The notes under the pieces were generated by a model. The model was not told the origin of the DNA. It made no database searches and saw only the letters and a list, made by a program, of their open reading frames with translations. A stretch of DNA of 64,000 bases from Streptomyces sp. DH-12 (GTDB lineage: Bacteria > Actinomycetota > Actinomycetes > Streptomycetales > Streptomycetaceae). A program made the position numbers and the translations under genes. The DNA lies in assembly GCF_002899455.1 (NCBI RefSeq), contig NZ_PPFB01000001.1, positions 5,307,001-5,371,000 of the forward strand, written 5' to 3'. This document shows, piece after piece, positions 52,216-61,072 of this stretch; position 1 is the stretch's first letter; every line of letters starts with the position of its first letter.

Positions 52216-53430
52216 ATGAGTGTGGTCGCGCTGAGCCCTGACCAAGCACAGACTCCGACCAGGCACGAACCGTCATACGCACCTCCGTGCAACGTGTCGC
52301 TGCCGGAGATGTGCTCACTGCTGTTCGCCTCCCTGCCCCGCAGCGACCAACGTCGTAAGGGCATGGACTACATACGCGGTTTGCTGGAGGTGAGGGGACG
52401 CAAGTCGATACGCAATATCGCCGCGCTCGTCGGGGGACAGGCGACGGAGCAGAGTCTGCACCACTTCATCAGCGACTCGAGCTGGGAATGGGGTCCGGTG
52501 CGCCGGGCACTGGCCTGGTACACGGTGAGTGTGGTCCCACCCCAGGCGTGGGTGGTGCGGCCCATGGTCATCCCCAAGGCCGGGCGGCACTCCGTCGGAG
52601 TGGAGCGGCGCTTCTTCCCCGAGCACGGGCAGATGCTCAACGCCCAGCAGGCCGTGGGCGTATGGGCGGTCGGTGAGGAGGCGAGCGTGCCGGTCAACTG
52701 GCGGCTGCAGCTCTCCCCGGCCTGGCTGGCCGAGGACCGTCGGCGCCGCGCGTCCATACCGGACGACGCGTCGGCGGAGACCCTCGGTGAGTGCTCGCTC
52801 CGGGCCTATCTGGAGACGGCGGCCTGGCGACTGCCGTCCCGCCCCCTGGTGATGGACGCCCGCGGCGGTGACATCGCCTCGGCGGTGTCGCACCTCCTCG
52901 ACCGGGGCACGCAGATGATGCTCAGGGTGAACGACTCCCTGCGGCTGTCGGTGAGGGACCCCGCGCTGAAGGGCTTCGACACCACCCCCAGACCGGTGCA
53001 CCAGATCATGAGCGCGAGCCGGGGCCTGCAGCGGCCGGTGGTGTGGCCGGGCGACGGCGCGGGGACGGTCAAGTGCTCCGGGCTCGTCACTGCCGTACGG
53101 GTGGCGCTGCCCGCCCCTGCGGGCCGGCGGGCCGGCCGCGGGTACGGTGACCTGCTTCTGCTGGGGCTGGGGAACAACGACCGGCGCCGGCCCCGGGAGG
53201 TGTGGCTGACCGACCTGACGTCGGTTCCGCCCGCGTTCCTGATGCGGTTACGGGGGATGATCTCCCGGGTCGACCAGGACCTCGCCCACGGAGCCGACCA
53301 GGTGGGGATCCGCGACTTCGCCGGACGCTCCTACCGCGGCTGGCACCGCCACGTCACCCTCGCGTCCGCCGCGCACGTCCTGGCGGCCCTGGGCGACACC
53401 GACGACGCCGAACTGGGTTATGCGTCCTGA
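52216..53430 (+). CDS. IS701-like transposase homologue with degenerate DDE site
   Basis: 404 residues; ATG at 52216 with GGAGAG upstream. IS701/DDE_5 signatures are present: RKGMDYIRGLLEVRGRKSIR, HHFISDSSWEW, IPKAGRHSVGVERRF, NWRLQLSPAWLAEDRRRR and FAGRSYRGWHRHVTLA. In active members the first motif is D-D-T-G-x-x-K-x-G and the last is H-F/Y-E-G-R-S. Here these read R-P-M-V-I-P-K-A-G and D-F-A-G-R-S, so the first Asp and the Glu are missing, while the middle Asp (V-M-D-A-R) stays. One in-frame TTA codon lies at 53248-53250. The intact frame despite loss of catalysis suggests a retained, non-transposing role beside the cluster regulator. Confidence 0.82.
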   Translation: MSVVALSPDQAQTPTRHEPSYAPPCNVSLPEMCSLLFASLPRSDQRRKGMDYIRGLLEVRGRKSIRNIAALVGGQATEQSLHHFISDSSWEWGPVRRALAWYTVSVVPPQAWVVRPMVIPKAGRHSVGVERRFFPEHGQMLNAQQAVGVWAVGEEASVPVNWRLQLSPAWLAEDRRRRASIPDDASAETLGECSLRAYLETAAWRLPSRPLVMDARGGDIASAVSHLLDRGTQMMLRVNDSLRLSVRDPALKGFDTTPRPVHQIMSASRGLQRPVVWPGDGAGTVKCSGLVTAVRVALPAPAGRRAGRGYGDLLLLGLGNNDRRRPREVWLTDLTSVPPAFLMRLRGMISRVDQDLAHGADQVGIRDFAGRSYRGWHRHVTLASAAHVLAALGDTDDAELGYAS

Positions 53431-55469
53431 CCCCCGGCCGGCTCGTCGTGTTCCCGCAGCACGCGCCGTATCCGGGACATGCGGAGCGCAAGCTGGATCT
53501 CCAGGGCGCGTTCGGGCCTCTGCCAGTCCGAGCCGATCAGCTCACCGATGCGCTCCAGCCGGCGGGCCACGGTGTTGGGGTGCACGTGGAGTTGCTCGGC
53601 CGCGTACGTGGGACTGCCGCCGGTGTCGAAGTAGGCGTCCAGGGTGCGGATCAGTTCCGTCAGCCGCTGCGCGTCGTAGTCGAGCACGGCTCCTATCGTG
53701 CTCTGGATGAACCTGTCGGCGTCCATGTGGTCCGACAGCAGCAGCCCCAGGAACCCCAGCTGGTGAGTCGAGGCGGAGGTTCCCGTGGCGCCCAGGGCGG
53801 TCATCGCGTCGAGGCAGCGTGCCGCTTCCCGGTACCCGTGGAGGACCGCACCGGGGTCCGACACGGGTCCGGAACCGCTGACCGTCGGCGGACCGCCGGG
53901 CAGGGACGACAGCTCGTCGTGCACCGTCCGGGCGGCGGCGCCCGGGTCGGTGCCCGGCAGCAGCAGCACGATGTCGCTTTCGTGCGTCGTCTGGAGCCCG
54001 TTCAGACGGCGTGCGCAGGTCGATGCCCGGCTCACCGCGTGTGCCTGCGCGCCCCCTTCGACACGGGCGATCACGACGACGTGCGGCTGATCGAGTCCGA
54101 TGCCCAGCCGGCGGGCGCGCCGCTGCAGCAGATCCCGGGGGCGGGGCACACTGATCAGCAGGTCTTCGAGCAGTTCGTCCCGGAACTGCCCGTCCACAGG
54201 GCCCCGGCCCTCCTGCAGGGACAGCAGCACCGCGACGACGCGCGCCGCGTACCGCAGCAGTTCCGCGGTGCCGGCGGTCGGGGCCGGACCGGCCTGGACG
54301 TACAGGACGCCCAGGGGGTGACCGCCGGCGAGGACCGGCACGGACCAGATGCCGTCCTGCAGGAGGACGGGGGCGGGATCCAGCAGGACACCGGCGGCCT
54401 TCCTGGCGCGGGCGAACGCCTCGCCGCGTTCGGACAGGTCGCCGGCCGCGGCGATCGTCGTACCGTGCGGGCCGCACAACAGCACCGGAGCCCTCAGTCT
54501 GACGTGGCACTCCTCCACCAGCAGCTGCGGGGCACAGCCGTCGAGCGCCAGGGCGAGCAACGCCCCCTGGGCCTCGGTGAGCCCGCGTGCGTCGGCCAGG
54601 TCCGCCTCGGCGCGCGACAGCCGGTCCCGCAGGGCCGACATCTCCGCGAGCGTCTCGTCCAGGTACACGGCCCGTGACAGCGCCACACCGCCGATCTCGG
54701 CGAGCATGTTCGCCAGCGCTATCTCGTCCGCGGAGAAGTGGCGCACGCTGCGGTCCGCCACGTGCAGCGATCCGGCGAAGGCGGTGCCGCGGCTCAACGG
54801 CACGGCGAGCACGGCGTGCAGTCCCTCGGCGCCGATCCACTGATCGAGCTCGGCGGCGTGCCGGAAACTCTCGTCCGTCAGGTAGTCGGAGGTCCACAGC
54901 GGCGCGCGGTGTGCCAGTACTGCGGCCGCGAGCCCGGCTCCCTCCGGTAACCGCAGCCGCGTGTTGAGCATCGTGACGTGACCGTCGAGCGAGTGCAGCC
55001 GGAGCGCCCCGTCGTCGGCGGCGGGCAGGGTGACCCACGAGACGTCGGCGCCGAGCAGCAGCCGCGCCCGGCGGGTGATGATCTTGAGGGTGTCCTCGAC
55101 CGTGTGCGGGCTCGCCAGGTCGGAGGCGGTGTCGACGAGCGCGGCGAGGGCGGCGCTCCACTGCTGACGACGTTCGAGCCGGGCCTGGATGCCCAGAGCC
55201 AGCCGTTTGATCCGTTCCACCGTGCGCAGGTCGGCGCCGGTCACGCCCTGTCTTCGCGCCTCCTCGACCACGGCTTCGAACCGGTTCGCCGACCCCTCAC
55301 CGGCCAGGAGGTCCAGCAGGGCCAGCACAGCCGCCACCGCTTCGTCCTTCGTCCCCGACACGAGGTCCTCCGGTGTCTCGATTCCCAATCGCTGGCAGTG
55401 ACGGTGCACGAGGCCGAGTCGCACGGGCCGCAGCTCCACCGGTGCAACGGGGGGAACACCCGCGTGCAT
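53418..55469 (-). CDS. PucR/CdaR-type transcriptional regulator with GAF domain
   Basis: 683 residues from ATG at 55469; a longer start at 55595 exists but neither has a clear ribosome site. Order: an N-terminal helical region, a GAF domain (about 130-290, DTASDLASPHTVEDTLKIIT to VLAVPLSRGTAFAGSLHVAD), a coiled segment, a second sensor-like/GGDEF-related region, and a C-terminal HTH_30 with SPTYAAEQLHVHPNTVARRL (about 630). Such regulators activate catabolic or antibiotic genes. An in-frame TTA codon (54948-54950) makes translation potentially bldA-dependent. It is convergent with the IS701-like gene (13-base overlap). Confidence 0.88.
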   Translation of the reverse strand: MHAGVPPVAPVELRPVRLGLVHRHCQRLGIETPEDLVSGTKDEAVAAVLALLDLLAGEGSANRFEAVVEEARRQGVTGADLRTVERIKRLALGIQARLERRQQWSAALAALVDTASDLASPHTVEDTLKIITRRARLLLGADVSWVTLPAADDGALRLHSLDGHVTMLNTRLRLPEGAGLAAAVLAHRAPLWTSDYLTDESFRHAAELDQWIGAEGLHAVLAVPLSRGTAFAGSLHVADRSVRHFSADEIALANMLAEIGGVALSRAVYLDETLAEMSALRDRLSRAEADLADARGLTEAQGALLALALDGCAPQLLVEECHVRLRAPVLLCGPHGTTIAAAGDLSERGEAFARARKAAGVLLDPAPVLLQDGIWSVPVLAGGHPLGVLYVQAGPAPTAGTAELLRYAARVVAVLLSLQEGRGPVDGQFRDELLEDLLISVPRPRDLLQRRARRLGIGLDQPHVVVIARVEGGAQAHAVSRASTCARRLNGLQTTHESDIVLLLPGTDPGAAARTVHDELSSLPGGPPTVSGSGPVSDPGAVLHGYREAARCLDAMTALGATGTSASTHQLGFLGLLLSDHMDADRFIQSTIGAVLDYDAQRLTELIRTLDAYFDTGGSPTYAAEQLHVHPNTVARRLERIGELIGSDWQRPERALEIQLALRMSRIRRVLREHDEPAGGQDA

Positions 55470-55643
55470 TGCGCGAACCGCGCCCGCGAACCGAGAGCCA
55501 CGCCTCTCCCCCCACGTGGTGGCCTGAGGACTTGCGGACCGCCACGATGGCGGCCGAGCAGGCTCACGGCTCGCTGTTCCCCACGAACCCCCCATGAAAG
55601 TATGCCAGTTGACGTATGCAGTGAGATTCCGGGAAACGGGTGT

Positions 55644-55674
55644 GTGCCGTCACACCTGCGTGGTGTGACGGCAC
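55644..55674 (-). terminator. Hairpin terminator after the MFS gene
   Basis: A perfect 13-bp stem, GTGCCGTCACACC (55644-55656) with GGTGTGACGGCAC (55662-55674) and loop TGCGT, begins 24 bases past the MFS stop on the minus strand. Confidence 0.8.
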
Positions 55675-55697
55675 GCCCGGATCGAGACCGCCGGCGG

Positions 55698-56951
55698 TCA
55701 GAGCGACAGGAGCGAGACGATGGCAGGGCCGAAGGCGGCGCCGAGGAGATAGGCGAGGTTGAACAGGCCGATGGCCGGGGGGCGTTGGGCGTCGGGGACA
55801 GCCGAGGTGGCGTGCACTGCGAACGCTCCCTGGCCCGAGGCCGCCGCGATCGACGTCAGGGCCTGGGCGGCCAGCAGGACCGCGGCGGAGGTGCCGACGG
55901 CCGCCAGCACCGCTCCCGCGAGGGCGAGACCCACCAGCGCGGTGATCACGACCCGGCGTCCCGCCCGTGCCGCCGAGACCGCCACCACGAACCAGGACAG
56001 GGCGCCGCCCAGCAGCAGCGGCCACACCATGGCGACGCCGATCTCGCTGGTGGACCACGACGTGTGGTCCTCCAGCCGCTCCGGAACCGCGTACATCATG
56101 CCGAAGTTGACCACCGCCAGGCACAGCGCGAGTCCCGCCGAGACCAGGAAGCCCGGGTTGCGGACGAGGACGGCGGGGACGAAACCCCGCGGCCGTGCGC
56201 GCATCTGGGCCGCCAGCAGCCCCGCGGCGAGGACGGAGCAGACCCCGGCGGCCAGGGGCTGGTGCGGCACGAACACCAGCGCGGTGACCAGCGCGGTCAG
56301 CAGCACCGCGCCCAGCGGGTCGAACGGCTCCCGGGTGACCGGGGCGCCGTGCGCGCACCGGGCCACGGCGAACGGCACGGCCACGGCGCTCAGCACGGGC
56401 AGCGCGAGGGCGGCCTGCCAGGACAGCAGGTCGTTGACGAGGGAACCGGCCAGCGGGGCCGTCGAACCCACCACGGCGAGCGAGGCGGTGACCAGTCCCA
56501 TGGCGCGGGGCGAGCCGGCCAGGCTCATGGCCGTCGCCGTGAGGCCGGCCGTGCCGAGGCCCATCAGGGCGGTTCCCAGGGCGAGCACCGGCAGCACGGG
56601 GACGCCGGCCACCAGGCCCGCCCCCAGCAGGACGAGCAGACCGCACGCGGTGAGGGCGGTGCGAGCCCCCCGGCGGTCCAGCAGCCCGGCCAGCAGCGGC
56701 GTTCCGACGGCTATGCCCCAGCCGAACGCGGTCACCGTCCAGGTGGCGGCGCCGGTCGAGACGCCGAGGTCCCGCGCGGCGTCGTCCAGGACCAGGGCGG
56801 GGCCCGCGATACCGAAGGACAGCGGGCCGGCCATGAGGGCCAGCCAGAGGGCCGCGGGTCCGTGGAACGGGCCGCGGGTGTCGGTTGCGTGAGGTTTCCT
56901 GCCCGGCGCGGCGGGACCCTGGGCGCCGGACTCGGCGAGTGAGTTGCTCAT
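55698..56951 (-). CDS. MFS exporter
   Basis: 417 residues from ATG at 56951 with GGGAG upstream. Twelve hydrophobic helices. The helix 2-3 loop GLLDRRGARTALTACGLLVL is a motif-A variant. The second half repeats the pattern around V-S-A-A-R-A-G-R-R-V-V-I-T-A-L. It is an exporter-like MFS without a clear substrate class, perhaps the efflux pump of the cluster that begins here. It is downstream of the ene-reductase gene on the same strand. Confidence 0.87.
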   Translation of the reverse strand: MSNSLAESGAQGPAAPGRKPHATDTRGPFHGPAALWLALMAGPLSFGIAGPALVLDDAARDLGVSTGAATWTVTAFGWGIAVGTPLLAGLLDRRGARTALTACGLLVLLGAGLVAGVPVLPVLALGTALMGLGTAGLTATAMSLAGSPRAMGLVTASLAVVGSTAPLAGSLVNDLLSWQAALALPVLSAVAVPFAVARCAHGAPVTREPFDPLGAVLLTALVTALVFVPHQPLAAGVCSVLAAGLLAAQMRARPRGFVPAVLVRNPGFLVSAGLALCLAVVNFGMMYAVPERLEDHTSWSTSEIGVAMVWPLLLGGALSWFVVAVSAARAGRRVVITALVGLALAGAVLAAVGTSAAVLLAAQALTSIAAASGQGAFAVHATSAVPDAQRPPAIGLFNLAYLLGAAFGPAIVSLLSL

Positions 56952-57120
56952 CGGTGCTCCCTGAGCGGTCGGTCGTCGCTGGACCACCCTGGCCCGGTCC
57001 GGCGTGCAGCCCTTCGGGGGAGAAGGCGCCGGCCGGGCCAGGGAGCCGGGGATCGGGGCAGGAGGGGAGCGGGGTGGGGCGGGCGTCGGCCGGGAGCCCC
57101 GCTGCCGCCTGCCCGGGGGA

Positions 57121-58194
57121 TCAGCCGTCCAGCGTCGGGTAGTCGGTGTAGCCCCGGTAGTCGCCTCCGTAGAAGGTCTCCGGGTCGGGCGTGTTGTAGG
57201 GGCCGCCGGCCTTGATCCGCGCGGGCAGGTCGGGGTTGGCGAGCCACAGCGAGCCGATGCTCACCGCGTCGCACAGGCCCTCCGCCAGGACCGCCTCGGC
57301 GGCCTCCGGCGTCACCGCGGCCTCCTCGCCCGTGGCGTGCGGGTTGAGGATCAGGACGCCCGGCCACTCGCGCCGGATCAGCTTCGTGATGTCGCGGCCG
57401 CCGAACTCCATCAGGTGGACGTAGGCCAGGCTGAGCGGCGCCAGGGCGCGGATCAGGGCCTCGTACAGCGTGGCGGAGTCGCTCTCCTCGATGCCGTTGG
57501 TGGTGTTGGCGGGGGAGAGGCGGATGCCGACCCGCTCGGGGCCGATCGCGTCGCTGACCGCCTGGGCGACCTCGACGGCGAAGCGGATGCGGTTGTCGAC
57601 GCTGCCGCCGTAGGCGTCGGTGCGCAGGTTGGTGTTGTCGGCGAGGAACTGGTGGATCAGGTAGCCGTTGGCTCCGTGCAGCTCCACACCGTCGAACCCG
57701 GCGTCCATCGCGTACTTGGCGGCGGAGACGTGGTCCTCCACCGCCCGGGCGATGTCCTCCAGGTCCATGGCCTTGGGCGTGGGGTGGTCCAGCATGCCCT
57801 CCGGCGTGTACATCCGGCCGCCCGAGGCCACCGCGGAGGGGGCCAGCGGCAGCGCGCCGTCGGGGTAGAGGCTCGGGTGCCCGATACGGCCGGAGTGCAT
57901 GATCTGCACGAAGATCCGGCCCTGCCGCTCGTGCACCGCGTCGGTCACCCGACGCCATGCCTCCACCTGCTCGGGCGTGTGCACGCCCGGTGTGTCGATG
58001 TATCCCTGCCCGATCACGCAGGGCTGCGTGCCCTCGGTGATGATGAGGCCCGCTCCGGCGCGCTGTCCGTAGTAGTCGGCCGCCAGCGGGGTCTGTACGC
58101 CGCCCTTGGCCCGGCTGCGCGTCATCGGCGCCATGACGAGCCGGTTGGGCAGCGTCAGCTTGCCCAGGGGCAGCGGTTCGAAGAAGTGGCTCAC
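57121..58194 (-). CDS. Old yellow enzyme-type alkene reductase (FMN)
   Basis: 357 residues. GTG at 58194 is preferred because GGAGGAG lies five bases upstream; ATG 58206 would add four residues and has no ribosome site. OYE features: LPNRLVMAPMTRSRAKGG, EGTQPCVIGQGYIDTPGVHT, VQIMHSGRIGHP, FDGVELHGANGYLIHQFLAD (His/Asn substrate pair as H-G-A-N) and NLRTDAYGGSVDNRIRF. It reduces activated C=C bonds with NADPH. It is divergent from the LAL regulator and is a likely tailoring enzyme, or a general detoxifying ene-reductase. Confidence 0.93.
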   Translation of the reverse strand: MSHFFEPLPLGKLTLPNRLVMAPMTRSRAKGGVQTPLAADYYGQRAGAGLIITEGTQPCVIGQGYIDTPGVHTPEQVEAWRRVTDAVHERQGRIFVQIMHSGRIGHPSLYPDGALPLAPSAVASGGRMYTPEGMLDHPTPKAMDLEDIARAVEDHVSAAKYAMDAGFDGVELHGANGYLIHQFLADNTNLRTDAYGGSVDNRIRFAVEVAQAVSDAIGPERVGIRLSPANTTNGIEESDSATLYEALIRALAPLSLAYVHLMEFGGRDITKLIRREWPGVLILNPHATGEEAAVTPEAAEAVLAEGLCDAVSIGSLWLANPDLPARIKAGGPYNTPDPETFYGGDYRGYTDYPTLDG

Positions 58195-58339
58195 GATCTC
58201 CTCCATCGGGGAACCGGCTTGTTCACACCGTAGGAAGGGGGGAGGTCAGGCCGAATCAGTAAGATTTCTGAAACCGGATACGTACGTCGGCACGGCTTGC
58301 CTACCGGTGGGCCGCATCACGGGGAGTGGGGGCACCTAC

Positions 58340-60970
58340 GTGCTGTACGGCAGGTCCACCGAGATCGCGGCGCTCGAAGAACTGACCGCCCGGGCCCGTG
58401 AGGGACGCAGCGGCGCCCTGGTCCTGCGCGGTGAGGCGGGCATCGGGAAGACGGCCCTGCTCGACCGGGCGGCGCAGACGGCGTCGGCGTCGGGCATGCG
58501 GGTCCTGCGGGTCACCGGGGTCGAGCCGGAGGCGGACCTGGCCTTCGGCGGGCTGGTGCAGCTGCTGTGGCCGGTGCAGGACCGGCTGGACGGGTTGCCC
58601 GAACCCCAGGCGGACGCCCTGCGGGCGGTCCTCGGGGCGGGCCGCACCCGCACGCGGGACAGGTTCCTGACCGGGCTGGCCGTGCTCACGCTCCTGGCGG
58701 ACCTGGCCGAGCAGGGGCCGCTGCTGTGCCTGGTGGACGACGCCCAGTGGCTGGACCAGGCCACCTCCGACGCGCTCCTCTTCGCCGCCCGCCGGCTCGC
58801 CGCCGAGCAGGTGGCCATGGTGTTCGCCACCCGGGACGAGGGGTTCGCCGCCCCCGGGCTCGCCGAACTGCGCCCCTCCCGGCTGGACACCGGCGACGCG
58901 GTGAGTCTCCTCGCCGACCTGGGGCTGCCCCCCGCTTTCCGGGACCAGGTCATCGCCGAGTCCGCCGGGAACCCACTGGCGCTCATCGAGTTCGGCGCCG
59001 CCCGCCGCGACGACCCTGGCAGCTTCACGCCCGTGACCGTCGCCGACCGGGTGTTGTCGTCGTACCGCGCCCAGATCGCCGCGCTCCCCGAGAAGACGCG
59101 GCTGGCGCTGCTGTTCGCCGCGGCCGAGGGGCGGGGCGACCTGCCGCTGCAGATGAAGGCGGCCCGCACGCTCGGTGTGGATCTGGAGGCCCTGGAGGAC
59201 GCGGAGCGGGCGGGGCTGATCCAGGTGACCGAGAGCACCGTCGTGTTCCGCCACCCGCTGATCGGGACCGCCGCCTACCAGGGAGCCGTACTGGCCCGGC
59301 GGATCGCCGTCCACCAGGCGCTGGCCGACGCCGCGGAGGACCCCGACTGCCGGGCCCGCCACCTGCCGCTGGCCACGACCTCACCCGACGACGAGGTCGC
59401 CTCCGAACTGGTCGCCGCCGCCGAGCGGGCCGCCGACCGCAGCGCCTACGCCGCCGCCTCGCTCCTGCACCAGCAGGCCGCCCGGCTCACCCCCGACCGC
59501 CGCGCCCAGATCCGCCGGCTCACCGACGCCGCGGCCTGCGCACTCAACGCCGGGCACGCCGGCCAGGCCCGGGACCTGGCCGAGCAGGCCGAGCGGTCGG
59601 CCCCGGAACCGGAGGACCTGGCCCGGCTCGCCCCCGTACGGGCCGCCGTGATGTTCGAGTCGGGGGACCAGCGCGAGGCCGCCCGCCTGCTGCTGCGGAC
59701 GCACGCGGCCGATCCCGGCCTCGGCCCCGCCATGCTCCGCACCGGTGCCACGTACGGCTGGTTCGCCGGCGACGCGGACTCCGTGCGGGAGGCCGCCGAG
59801 CGGCTGGCGTCCCTCGGGGAGGCCGACCCGATGGTGGAGGGCATGGCCCACCTCGTCGACGACGACTACGCCCGCGGACTGCCCCTGCTGGAGCGCGCCG
59901 TCGCCGCCGGCCAGGACGGCTCGGACGCGGCGCGCACGCGCGCCCTGCACAGCGCGATCCTGCTCGGCGACGACGCCACGGCCATGGAACTGGCCGCGGC
60001 CGAGGTGGCCCGCTGCCGCGCGCAGGGCCTCATCGGGGCCCTGCCCCAGGCCCTGCACCTGCTGGCGGAACGCCAGGTGCTGGCCGGGGCCCACCGGGAC
60101 GCCGAGGCGTCGGTGGCCGAGGCCGTGGAGATCGCCCGCGACACCGGGCTGCGTGAGCGCGTCGCCTGGCTGGGCGGCGTTCCCGCCCGGATCGCGGCGA
60201 TCGAGGGCGACGACCAGCGCTGCCGTGACCTCGTGCGGGACGTCCCCGACGCCGGCCGGGTGGCCGGCGAGAGCGCCCTGAGCCTGCTGGAACTGGCGCG
60301 CGGTGACCACGAGGCGGCCCTCGGCCGCCTGGAGACCGCCGTCGGCCCGGGGCCGCAGCGCCACATGGCGATGGCCATGGCCACCGTCGCCGATCAGGTG
60401 GAGGCCGCGGTGCGGCTCGGGCGGTCCGAGCGGGCCGAGCGGCCGATGCGCGCCTTCGAGGCCTGGGCGCGGGCCGGCCGGCAGCCGTGGGCGCTGGCGG
60501 TGGCCCACCGGTGCCGGGCGCTGGTCGACGGGCGCGAGGAGGACTACCGGGAGGCGGTCCGGCTGCACGGACAGGGCCGGCGGCCCTTCGAGCGGGCCCG
60601 CACCGCGCTGCTGTACGGGGAGTGGCTGCGCAGGGCCCGGCGCCGCAGCGAGGCCCGTGACACGCTCCGGTCCGCCCTGGAGGACTTCGAACGGCTGCGC
60701 GCCGTGCCCTGGGCGGAGCGCGCGCGTGCGGAGCTGCGGGCGGCGGGTGACGCGACGACGAGCGCCAAGGCCACCGCGGAGAACGTCCTCGACCGGCTGA
60801 CCCCGCAGGAGCTGCAGGTGGTCCGGCTGGCGGCCGGCGGCAACAGCAGCCGGGAGATCGCCGCGCAGCTGTTCCTCAGCCGCAGGACCGTCGAGCACCA
60901 TCTGTACAAGGCCTATCCCAAGCTGGGCGTCGGCTCCCGGCGGGAACTGGCCCGTCTCAACCTGGTCTGA
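58340..60970 (+). CDS. LAL-type LuxR family regulator (large ATP-binding)
   Basis: 876 residues from GTG at 58340, where VLYGRSTEIAALEELTARAR opens the AAA domain; upstream frame has no good alternative. Walker A is LRGEAGIGKTALLDRA, Walker B is LLCLVDDAQWLD. TPR-like helices follow (400-790), then a C-terminal LuxR HTH: LTPQELQVVRLAAGGNSSRE, then IAAQLFLSRRTVEHHLYKAY. LAL proteins are pathway-specific activators in Streptomyces clusters. No TTA codon was noticed. Candidate binding sites lie at 60979-61009 in front of the oxidoreductase gene. Confidence 0.92.
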   Translation: MLYGRSTEIAALEELTARAREGRSGALVLRGEAGIGKTALLDRAAQTASASGMRVLRVTGVEPEADLAFGGLVQLLWPVQDRLDGLPEPQADALRAVLGAGRTRTRDRFLTGLAVLTLLADLAEQGPLLCLVDDAQWLDQATSDALLFAARRLAAEQVAMVFATRDEGFAAPGLAELRPSRLDTGDAVSLLADLGLPPAFRDQVIAESAGNPLALIEFGAARRDDPGSFTPVTVADRVLSSYRAQIAALPEKTRLALLFAAAEGRGDLPLQMKAARTLGVDLEALEDAERAGLIQVTESTVVFRHPLIGTAAYQGAVLARRIAVHQALADAAEDPDCRARHLPLATTSPDDEVASELVAAAERAADRSAYAAASLLHQQAARLTPDRRAQIRRLTDAAACALNAGHAGQARDLAEQAERSAPEPEDLARLAPVRAAVMFESGDQREAARLLLRTHAADPGLGPAMLRTGATYGWFAGDADSVREAAERLASLGEADPMVEGMAHLVDDDYARGLPLLERAVAAGQDGSDAARTRALHSAILLGDDATAMELAAAEVARCRAQGLIGALPQALHLLAERQVLAGAHRDAEASVAEAVEIARDTGLRERVAWLGGVPARIAAIEGDDQRCRDLVRDVPDAGRVAGESALSLLELARGDHEAALGRLETAVGPGPQRHMAMAMATVADQVEAAVRLGRSERAERPMRAFEAWARAGRQPWALAVAHRCRALVDGREEDYREAVRLHGQGRRPFERARTALLYGEWLRRARRRSEARDTLRSALEDFERLRAVPWAERARAELRAAGDATTSAKATAENVLDRLTPQELQVVRLAAGGNSSREIAAQLFLSRRTVEHHLYKAYPKLGVGSRRELARLNLV

Positions 60971-60978
60971 CCGGGGTG

Positions 60979-61009
60979 GATCTGACAGAGATGGTTCCGA
61001 TCTGACAGA
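60979..61009. promoter_or_regulatory. Pair of TCTGACAGA dyads spaced 20 bp
   Basis: GATCTGACAGA occurs at 60979-60989 and again at 60999-61009. Each is a palindrome around a central A, and the second extends to the perfect GATCTG-A-CAGATC (60999-61011). The start-to-start distance is 20 bp, close to two helical turns, so a dimeric or tetrameric protein could bind both on one face. The pair lies 9 bases after the LAL gene stop and 64-94 bases before the oxidoreductase start. Confidence 0.65.
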
Positions 61010-61072
61010 TCCGCGACGGCGTCCGGGCCGCTCGCGGACGAGGCCGGGGCCTCTTTGCCAGAATCCCTGACC

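Noticed and set aside
52080..53440. Complete insertion sequence
   Set aside because: No terminal inverted repeats or target duplication were seen around the IS701-like gene, and its active site is degenerate.
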